From contig JARHVA010000316.1 in the NCBI GenBank assembly GCA_037957365.1, forward strand, positions 806,001-870,000: a DNA stretch of 64,000 bases, read 5' to 3'. A program made the position numbers and the translations under genes. This document shows, piece after piece, positions 56,200 to 64,000 of the stretch (positions are counted from its first letter, which is position 1; every line of letters starts with the position of its first letter). This stretch comes from Torreya grandis. Taxonomy: Eukaryota; Streptophyta; Pinopsida; Cupressales; Taxaceae. Below the pieces are notes generated by a model that saw only the letters and a list, made by a program, of their open reading frames with translations, did no database searches and was not told the origin of the DNA.

Positions 56200-59044
56200 C
56201 AATCACACAACACATGACATATGTGAGAAACCCTCTTGGGGAATAAAACCCACTAGAACCTATGATTGGAATACTATCATATAATAACAAGAAATAATTT
56301 AGACTATTTACAAATTATCAAGGAAATACCATTCTTGATTTTAGTGAGACTAAAATCCCATAAGGAGCTACAACACCTATCTAGCTAAACTACCACAATA
56401 ACTAGATTTTTAGAAAGTTTCACCTTGCAAGGAGGCTACTACCCCCTTAGATGTTTATCTTCCACAATAACACCTATGAACACATCCAAATTTTTACTTA
56501 TGTCTTCAACACATGATGATGGACCTCTAATTATCACTCTACACCTTCACTCACACTTAATCTACAAGAGTAATATTCTACCAATAGAATTATGGCCTAT
56601 AAGTCATACAAATAGTACTCAATATATTCTAATATTCAACTAATCCTTAGGGCACTCTACCCCTTATTCACTCCATAATTCATACACACAATCCTCTCCC
56701 CAATCTCTCTAAAGTCTCTTAAACAAAATCTAGAAACCAACACATTTGATTTCACTATTTATAGAGAAAACATGATAATCAATATCTTGGTCAGCCATTA
56801 GGCATGGATTAATCCTTAAGGCAGCTCTCATATCAAGACACAACTTAAAACAATATTCATAGGTTAGCCATAGCATCTATATGTCACCCTTAAGGAACTA
56901 GACCTTTTAATAAGGCCCTTGTAGCTCTTATAGATCTCATGTGAACCCATTCACTTCTTTAACACTCTATCAAATAAAAAAAGAACATATATCCACAATA
57001 GAAAACATGGAACCATTCCTTTGGTCCCCTTCATCATTCAAAAATGATCACAATCATCATATCTCACCTCTGTGTATGCTTAAATAATTGAAACAATGAC
57101 CTGGTGCATAGGAACATCATGAACAAATACACAGTCAAATTCTTAAGCATTGTTCATACTTAATATATATTGATCATACCTCTAAAAACCACAAAAATCA
57201 TCCTCATGGAGTTTATAGCACTCCCCAATAGCCAATTCATCAAGAGATATTAAAACAATATCAAAATGAGCTCAAACAATCTTCATGGGTCACTTACAAT
57301 CCATGCATGAACACATAGTTAACTTTAAACCTTAATATCTTTGACTGTACAAACTTATAGATCTTCATATTAGGTTCATTAGATTCATTTTGGAGTCATC
57401 TTCATCTTTACTTTCTACAACATGAGGAAATTTTATCTAGATCGAAAGATATGATCCAAAAACTACATATTGGTTTTTCCCTTTATAAAATTCAAATATT
57501 TAAATGTCAATGATGACAGTTAAATATCGAACACTATACTCACATCTCATGTGATATCAACTTTATATCAATCAAACATCATCAATATTTTCCAATCTTT
57601 AATACATCATCACCAATGCTTAAACATTAAACCTTATTCACTTTGACCTCATCTCGTACATCCTTATAATGTTAACTCAATACACACCATCGATCTCTAT
57701 GAATCAACTATGTATTTTAAGTAGAAATGCTCATCATTCTATCAATATGTATGAACACCCACTTGTCTTTATATCCTTACTATGTACCTTTTCTTAGTCA
57801 TTAAACATCATGAAATTATTACCATCTCACTCAACACACACAATTGATCTTGATCTATACGATCACCCATGCATTTTTGGATCTTCATTTGGTCATAAAC
57901 TTTAACTCTTGAAAAATTGACTATGGAAACCCTTTAAATATGCCTAAAAGGCCAACTTTGGATATATATATCTTTTGTTATGATTAATCTCATATACCAC
58001 AAATTATACCATATGTTCTCCTTTCAAAAAGGAATCCAACCATGTATCAAACTTCTCCTGAAACCTTCATGTGTGCAAGATATCATGCCATTAAAATGAT
58101 TTCTCAAAATATTCTATCATAGAGCCAACTATGCTTATAATTTATCTAGGATACCAACTTTACTTCTACATAACCTTTTCTATGCTTTAGTGCATGATCT
58201 AAAATTTATCACAAATAAACTATGCACACAACTGGATAAACCCATATGATCACCTTCACCTAAAACATCCACACATTAGAGATATGCTGCCATAAAAATT
58301 ATTACTTGGATCTTCTTGCTACATTACAAAGTTGGCAAGTATGGGAAAACAGTTTCAAAATGCCTAGGATCCCAACTTTGGACATGCATATCTTTTAATG
58401 CATTTAGTCGCATGATGTGAGAATTAGTGCATATAAACTAAGCACAAAAATAAATAAATCCATGTGATAATTTTGTCTTGACACCTCCACTCATGTGAAT
58501 TCTAACCTCATCAACATGATTATTTGTCTCTTCTCGAGCCTTTTTACAAATTTGGCTAAGTATGGGAACCTAATGAATTATGTCTAAGTAGCCAAATTTG
58601 CATCCTCATATCTTCGATCATGCTTCATCATATGAATTGAGATATGTCACATAACAACTAGGAAATAATGTGATCATAACCATATGACCAACTCCCCTTA
58701 ACTCATCCACACATGGAAATCATGATTTCATCAAACTATATACTCAAATTTTTTGCCACTAGACCAAAAAATTTAGATGAAGACAATGAAGACCCAGATG
58801 AATACCACTCATGCACATAAGCTCTCAAAGCATAAAACACTTTATATGGGACCTATTTCACATGATCAATACTTTAGACTCATCCTTAAACATCTCAAAC
58901 CATGATCAACCAAGCCTTTTTCAAGCATACTAGGACAAGCATATTGCACAGTTTATCATTATCACTTAGGCTATCAAAGCACTCCATCTACTCACCAGGA
59001 CACCTCCATAACATCACTATGACATCATTAACAACTCTCCAACA

Positions 59045-60282
59045 CAAATCTATGGCTATGCCTAGGTTGCATGAAAAATAATATAATTAGGAAATGAAAA
59101 ATTACAATAATCTAAAACCTTAGTTGACTAAAAACCCTATGAATCTATTTTTTTTACATTCATACAAATTTGGGTTCACCAAATGTTTAACCCTAAATTT
59201 TTGGATGTGGTATCCTATTGGGATAAATGGGACTAATAATTTATAAATGAATAATCACAAGGTTGATAAATAAATATATAGTAAGGAAAATAATTACAAA
59301 ACTTAGATAAAACATATACTAAATTTATTATGCTGAGATATGCTAAAAATGAAAAGTACAACTATGCTATAAATGGAAATGACAAATAAATAAGATACTT
59401 ATCTAGTTATAATGCTAATGCATATCTGGATCTAGAACATGCATGAAGTATACTGAAATAATATTCTATAATAGTCACTAAATTATGGATTTTGTGCCTC
59501 TAAAGCTATGAACACTTACATCAGCTTGGGATGGCTATGTCGATGCTAGTGTCTGAGTGATATGCATATGTATTATATTGAATACCTACTAAAACTAGAT
59601 GCATCACCTAGATGAATTTGAGTTTATCATTTCCTTCAATTTGGTGCATTTATATTTGGGTCATAGATTATCATTCTTTATCAAATGATCAAAACCCTAA
59701 TTCTTAATCTTCAAAGTGGTTGTGGGAAAAATGGGTTAGTGGGCACGTGGTTGTTTAGATGACCTAAATACCCTTCTATAAATGAGTGCTACTTACATAA
59801 ATAATATTGTAAAGAGAGCCTCAAACTTATGTATTTCTCTCCTACATGTTGGATTGCATGTGAATCATGCAATGTGTGATAAACAAGTATAATAGTGACC
59901 TAGATTGTAACTTGGAAAATATAGCACTTGCACTAATTCTTCAATATCGAGAATGTATATATGTTTTATTACTATGATTGATATGAAAATAGGAGAAAAT
60001 AGGGAAGCTTTGCTCACTTGAGTGTTTTATTGAATGTTTTTAGTAAGTTTCCTAGTGAGTAGGTAAGAAGTTTATAGGTGAATAATAAATGAGGGTTGAT
60101 ATTATATTTATACCAATCTCTTTGAAAATTATCTTGCATACTATCACTTAGGCTGGCCATTAGGATATGTTTCTTTTGAAAATTAGATGACTTTAGGGTA
60201 GTAAACAATTACGTCAGAATGGGACACCTATATTGATGTAGGTGCCTATTCAAGATGCAAGTGTCTAAGGAGTAAGAAAACA
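59045..60282. other. Unassigned AT-rich stretch right of X
   Basis: Begins with the CAAAT duplication of X. No readable frame or repeat was found. The last part may be the decayed protease-RT spacer of E. Nothing else is supported. Confidence 0.45.
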
Positions 60283-61750
60283 AGTACATTATTAAGGATT
60301 ATATAGACATATTCACATGGGCTTACTTAAATATGCTAGGGTTAGACCCAGATTTAGTTGTGCATGATCTTATTATTCACCCTAGTGGTAAACCAATCAA
60401 GCAAAAATTAAGAAAGATGCATCCATGCATTTCCATTTTAGTTAAGGCCAAGTTGGAAAAGTTATTAGGATCTAATTTTATCAGACCACTGGACTACTAT
60501 GAATGGGTTTCTAACATAGCACTAATGAGTAAAAAGACCCCATGCATACATATTTGTATTGATTTTCATGATATCAATAAAACATGCCCCAAATATGATT
60601 TCTCTCTGCCCAACATCAACATGATCATTGAATCAACTACTGGGTACGAGATTTTATCATTAATGGATGGATTTTATAGTTACAATCAAATCAAGATAGC
60701 CCCTGAAGATCAACATAAGACTACATTCACAACTCTATGGGGGACATTCTATTACCAAGTCATGCCATTAAGTTTGAATAATGTTGGAGCCATATATCAG
60801 TGTGTAATGGCTATCATTTTTCATGAAATGATGCATGACATTGTCAAGGACTATGTTGATGATTTAATAGTAAAATCAAGAATAAGAGCTAGACACCCTG
60901 ACATTCTACGAAGAATATTTGAGAGGCTTCATGCATATAAAGTCTGCTTGAATCCTAAGAAATGTGTCTTTGGAGTCGCATCAATAAAATTTCTAGGGTT
61001 CATTGTATCACAATGAGGGATTGAAGTTGACCCTATGAAGGTCAATGCTATTATGGAAATTCCTCCACCAAATAATCTTAAATAATAATGAGGTCTACAA
61101 GGAAAGATCTAGTCTATACATAGATTCATTTCTCAATTGGCAGATAAGTGCCGCCCATTTACCCATCTCTTAAATAAAGGGGTAACATTTCAGTGGGATG
61201 AATATTTTCAGATAGCATTTTTAAAGATTAAAACATACTTGGTCAATCCATCAATCATATGACCTTCAACACAAGGAAAGCCACTGCTTATTTATATGTC
61301 AATCACAGAACATGCACTAGGGGCACTTTTGGCTCAGCATGATGATCATGGTAAGGAACACACTATTTATTATTTAAGTTGCACATTGGTAGCCTATGAA
61401 CATAATTATATGCCTATTGAGAAGGCATGTTTAGCTATGGTGTTTTCCACTTAGAAATTATAACATTATATGCTAAATAAAAAAACTATTATTATCACCA
61501 AGGTAGATCCTCTCAAGTTCCTCTTACCTAAAGTAACTCTTCAAGGATGCATGGATAAATGCATTATGCTCCTCAGTGAGTTTGATATTGAGTACCATAA
61601 TCAAAAATCAAAACAAAATACAAGTTCTTGTTGACCAACTTGTAAAAGCTCCTATTATAGCCACTCAACCTCTCAACTTTGACCTTCCAAATTATTCTAT
61701 TATGATGATAGAAAAAGTATCACAAGAACCTAAATAGTGGATGCTCTATT
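60283..61750 (+). pseudogene. Gypsy Tat-type RT and RNase H, element E, cut by F
   Basis: The frame is open from about 60283 (YIDIFTWAYLNMLGLDPDLV) to a TGA at 61014-61016. Blocks: KMHPCISILVKAKLEKLL, FIRPLDYYEWVSNIAL, ICIDFHDINKTCPKYDFSLP, LSLMDGFYSYNQIKIAPEDQ, DIVKDYVDDLIVKSR (active-site YVDD intact), and CLNPKKCVFGVASIKFLGFI. Past the TGA, consistent with CGA to TGA, the same frame continues with IEVDPMKVNAIMEIPPP and FISQLADKCRPFTHLLNKG, then an RNase H connection block (LIYMSITEHALGALLAQH, HTIYYLSCTLVAYEHNYMP). It breaks off near a WMLY stretch, where the second RNase H should begin, because F's LTR starts at 61751. It is less decayed than B or C and distinct from them. Confidence 0.87.
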
Positions 61751-61834
61751 TGTTAGGTTGTGGAGCTAAAAGCTTCACTGATGTAGACATGGAGGAGGTT
61801 GCAGGATGAGTTGCGGAGTGTCACAAACATCAGC

Positions 61835-61945
61835 GTTGGTCTGGCCAACCGACGTCAGCAGGATTAGACAGGAATGCAACTGATGTCGGTTAGTAGTCGG
61901 CCGGCATCGGCGATCCCTAGGTGGACAGGGACCAAAGTCGGTCAC
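61835..61945. repeat. GACGTC-type palindrome cluster in U3 of copia element F
   Basis: cagcgttggtc, aaccgacgtcagc, actgatgtcggtt, gtcggccggcatcggc and ccaaagtcggtca, 84-194 bp from the LTR start and about 140 bp or more upstream of the TATA box. Same place as in D. Confidence 0.78.
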
Positions 61946-62083
61946 CTGTGTGGTTCGACTGCGAGTTTATTATGGGCAGTTAGCTAACGAATCAAGTGTT
62001 TGCATGATGAGAGCTATTTTTAGACTGAGAGCTATGGATCTAATTATTGTAATTAGATGTCTAATTATTATTTGGATGAGATC

Positions 62084-62090
62084 TATATAA
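62084..62090 (+). promoter_or_regulatory. TATA box candidate of F LTR
   Basis: TATATAA in the context gatctatataatag. The D counterpart, CTATATG at 9247-9241, lies at the same LTR distance. Confidence 0.55.
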
Positions 62091-62874
62091 TAGACTCATG
62101 GTTGTATTGGAAAATTGTTCTAGTTTGAGTTGAGAAAAGTTAGCTCCTTCTATGTGTGAGGTGAGTAAGGGTGTTCCTCCTAGTTCCACAGCAGTACCAA
62201 GGTGGGTGCTAGTTTTGGAGAGTCAGCAAGATTCTTCAGGGGTGTAGGATCTTGGTCAGCAGGTGTGCATGGCCTATATAAGAGATCTACATGGTAAGTA
62301 AGATCATTGATATGCAGGTGTATGTGTGTGTAAGGTCAAGGTTCACAAGTGTGCAAGATCAGATAGGATAGCAACACAACAGGGAGCAGTATCAGGCAGG
62401 ATCTACTTGGAGTACAAGTGTGTACTCAGATAGAGCAAAGAGGAAGGCAAGGGAGTTCCTTCCATAAGTATGGTCTATTGAATTGCAGGTTATTGCAGGT
62501 TCATGGGAGATCTACTTGAAGTACGTTGAGTACTTGTGGAGTGCGTGGAGCACTTGTGGTGTGCATGGAGCACAGGAGGTGAACACCAACTCTGTGTTTG
62601 AGTTGGGTGTTGGGACCTGAGAGAGAGAGCTTTGAGGAGAGAATTACTGTTCACTTGAGGTGTGGGAAGCCTCTAAAGAGGTGGTGGAGAAGAAGTGGCA
62701 TCTTCTTTATTGTATTCTTTTCTGTATAAGTATTAATACAAGTTGTGTATTATCTCTCATATCATGTGTTATTCTGAATTCTAGTTACTTGTGATTCTGG
62801 TTAATTTCTGCATATTAAGTTGCTTGGTTTGGTAATCAACTATATGCTTTCAGTGTTTCATGTATCCTGACAAG

Positions 62875-62891
62875 TGGTATCAGAGCTAAGG
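62875..62891 (+). promoter_or_regulatory. Primer-binding site, element F
   Basis: TGGTATCAGAGCTAAGG, initiator-Met type, two bases after the LTR end (CCTGACA-AG). Confidence 0.9.
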
Positions 62892-62962
62892 TTGCAGGGA
62901 GTAGGTTTTGTGTTTTGTTACAGGTCACTCTCAGGGGTTTCTGATTGAGTGGGAGTAGAGCA

Positions 62963-63511
62963 ATGGCAAATGAAAGTAAGCTAAGAATGGAGGAGTTGAA
63001 AAGCACAGATGGTCACTTACGGTCCCATGGAAAGAAAGAGCAGGTAAAAGATTATTGTTGGTTGGTATCAGATCAGCATGAAGGAACTGAAGACACAGAT
63101 GTTACAGGTGTTATTGCACAAGATGCTCTGGGAGGTTTCTTGGATAAAGTTGAATCTTGGTTAAAAGATTCAGTTGCCTCTTTCCATGCAGCCCCAGGTA
63201 GAGGAGCTGGTGAGCCTTGCCAAAGAATTGGCAAAGGGGAAGTGAAGCTGAAATTACAGGCGGCCAACACACAGGTGTTGATGAAGGTCATGCAGGTCTC
63301 AGGTTTGGAGATATGGCTAATTTCTTCAGAAAGATTGGGTGATGAGAGATGCACAAGAACTCTCACAGCGGATACACTTGAATTAGCTGGTGGTAAGAAA
63401 ACAGGTACTCTTTATCTACTTGTTTATATTACTGATTCTTCTTTTGTTGCAGAAATGTGGCTTCGTAGGCTTGGTCACATGAGCAGGAAGGAGATGCATG
63501 TTCTTAAGTAG
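62963..63511 (+). CDS. Reduced copia gag/protease/pre-integrase protein of element F
   Basis: The start is taken at ATG 62963 (MANESKLRMEELKS), matching D's MAEESKLRMEKFN. After about 20 residues the whole UBN2 gag core is missing. The frame resumes at a knuckle remnant (KDYCW, compare RDCW in D), then VIAQDALGGF, a protease-site remnant WLKDSVASFHAAP (D has VLDSGASFHAT; the DSG Gly is now Val), GEPCQRIGKGEVKLKL, LGDERCTRTLTADT, KKTGTLYLL and the pre-integrase LRRLGHMSRKEM. Several separate deletions relative to D have all kept frame. About 182 codons to a TAG. Catalysis by the altered protease is unlikely. It is either a decaying fragment or a small protein of a non-autonomous element. I cannot tell which. 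Confidence 0.6.
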   Translation: MANESKLRMEELKSTDGHLRSHGKKEQVKDYCWLVSDQHEGTEDTDVTGVIAQDALGGFLDKVESWLKDSVASFHAAPGRGAGEPCQRIGKGEVKLKLQAANTQVLMKVMQVSGLEIWLISSERLGDERCTRTLTADTLELAGGKKTGTLYLLVYITDSSFVAEMWLRRLGHMSRKEMHVLK

Positions 63512-63814
63512 AAGGCAGATATATTTGACAGGCTTAAGAAATGGAAAGCCTTGGTGTATTTGGAGGAGATGGCGGACATTAACCAGTGGATGGCGCTGGA
63601 TACTTATGAGCAGGGCAGTTTGGACATGGGTTTTGATTCAAAGGAGCTCGCAGGTAAAAAGTCATCACTCACAGGTGAACACAGGTACCAGCATTGGTCA
63701 GGAGGAACTGGCATCGAACAGACAGGTACTGATATCGGTCATGTGCAGACCGAAGCCGGTGATGTCGGGCAGGGTAAGACCGATGTCGGTCAGGAGGACC
63801 GACGTCGGCAGTAG
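63512..63814 (+). pseudogene. In-frame continuation of F past the stop codon
   Basis: The same frame continues after the TAG with KADIFDRLKKWKALVYLEEM, which resembles the integrase segment FDVFETFKIWKAMVENE of D. INQWMALDTYEQGSLDMG follows without a recognised parallel, and then a Gly/Asp/Thr-rich stretch encoded by the GACGTC repeats (TDIGHVQTEAGDVG) leads to a stop at about 63812. It shows further collapse of the integrase core to one block. Confidence 0.5.
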
Positions 63815-63950
63815 GTAAGACCGATGTCGATCAGGAGGACCGACGTCAGCAATAGGGACATCGACGTCAGTAGGGTCGATAGTCAGGGACAGATGCATGG
63901 GAACCGACGTCAGTCGGATGCAGACTATGGAGTGACCGAGGTCGGTCATT
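63690..63950. repeat. GACGTC palindrome cluster in interior of F, with 41-bp tandem
   Basis: Exact CCGACGTCGG at 63799-63808 and at least nine variants. It includes a 41-bp direct duplication, 63774-63814 and 63815-63855, each gtaagaccgatgtcg...gcartag with three differences, each holding two palindromes. Confidence 0.85.
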
Positions 63951-64000
63951 GTAATGGATTTTGGGTGGACAACACGCTGTCAAGGAGTATCAAACACCCA

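Larger units (their letters stand above)
50544..56204. repeat. 5-bp target site duplication CAATC around unit G
   Basis: CAATC at 50544-50548 and 56200-56204. The empty site is preserved in the other LTR of X near 24929 (gatcaatcacataacacatg), where CAATC occurs once. Confidence 0.92.
24776..59044 (-). mobile_element. Large copia-type element X with 3-kb LTRs, gag only, hosting C and G
   Basis: The two LTRs are 24776-27802 and 50386-59044, the latter about 3.0 kb once unit G and its duplicated CAATC are removed. Both run TGTTARAGG...CTCYAACA in plus orientation. The primer site TGGTATCAGATT lies just inside the right LTR on the minus strand, so the right LTR is the 5' one. Flanks CCAAT (24771-24775) and CAAAT (59045-59049) are a target duplication with one change. 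With C (28496-47045) removed, the interior is about 4.0 kb and shows only gag. I see no protease, integrase or RT. This fits a terminal-repeat-with-GAG type non-autonomous element, or one that lost pol. By eye the LTRs are roughly 80% alike, so it is old. Confidence 0.85.
50386..59044 (-). repeat. 5' LTR of element X, split by unit G
   Basis: The two parts are 50386-50548 and 56200-59044. Joined across the duplicated CAATC they parallel 24776-27802 from TGTTAAAGG to CTCCAACA. The right part keeps conserved words such as 'gaaaccctcttgggg' and 'gatcacaatcatca'. No frame or regulatory site is assigned within it. Confidence 0.85.
61751..62872 (+). repeat. 5' LTR of copia element F (1122 bp)
   Basis: TGTTAGG to CCTGACA. 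TATATAA at 62084-62090 lies about 333 bp in and is a good TATA box candidate, at the same distance as in D. Upstream lies the GACGTC-type cluster 61835-61945. Downstream, 62210-62700, is G-rich with repeated words such as gagtacttgtggagtgc and gtgtgcatggagcac (62525-62575). Confidence 0.85.
61751..64000 (+). mobile_element. Ty1/copia element F, reduced relative of D, 3' end outside window
   Basis: The LTR 61751-62872 starts TGTTAGGTTGTGGAGC like D, with the initiator-Met-type primer site two bases after its end. The interior has a short frame (62963-63511) made of collapsed pieces of the D polyprotein, a stop, about 100 further open codons, and a GACGTC-rich tail (63690-63950). No RT is visible before the window ends. 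F interrupts E at 61750/61751. It is presumably non-autonomous. Confidence 0.85.

Overview
The window looks like intergenic DNA from a seed plant with a large, repeat-rich genome. A gymnosperm would fit, but the sequence does not prove it. I found no host gene, tRNA, rRNA or CRISPR array. About 54 kb of the 64 kb resolves into nested LTR retrotransposons and their debris. Plant origin is supported by Ty3/gypsy elements with a Tat-type double RNase H, Ty1/copia elements primed by an initiator-Met-tRNA-like site (TGGTATCAGAG), and a plant mobile domain (PMD) reading frame.

Layout. Left nest: element A (1-6628, gypsy, minus, cut by the window edge) lies against copia element D (6629-9597, minus), which in turn interrupts degenerate gypsy element B (9598-19371, minus). 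The 3' halves of all three lie off the left edge. Positions 19372-24775 hold nothing I recognise. Centre nest: X (24776-59044, minus) is a large copia-type element with LTRs of about 3 kb and a gag-only interior. Its target duplication is CCAAT/CAAAT. Old gypsy element C (28496-47045, minus) lies inside the interior of X, and C's integrase is itself split by a solo LTR, H (35452-37046, target duplication CTAAC). The 5' LTR of X holds unit G (50549-56199): LTR(+), leader and partial gag(+), then LTR(-). The two LTRs are inverted, yet the whole is flanked by a perfect 5-bp duplication, CAATC. Right nest: degenerate gypsy pol E (about 60283-61750, plus) is cut by copia element F (61751-64000, plus), which is in the same family as D but has lost most of its coding region.

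How the parts relate. A, B, C and G are four ages of one gypsy clade. They share a primer-binding site (TGGCAYGC...), a hairpin-rich leader, a proline/serine-rich gag with CHHC-type knuckles, and candidate splice sites inside the LTR. A and G are young: A's gag is an intact 995-codon frame and G's LTR arms are nearly identical. B and C are old and full of stops. C carries a PMD frame antisense to itself between integrase and 3' LTR.

The most unusual signal is a palindromic short repeat built on ACCGACGTCGGT. Each unit is two inverted RCCGAC cores meeting in a GACGTC box. It clusters in the LTRs of A and G (gypsy) and of D and F (copia), two unrelated superfamilies. B and C carry short repeats of different sequence at matching LTR positions: CCATGTCACTTG in B and an ACCATCGATGGT-like unit in C. 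This suggests a replaceable regulatory cassette. The function is inference.
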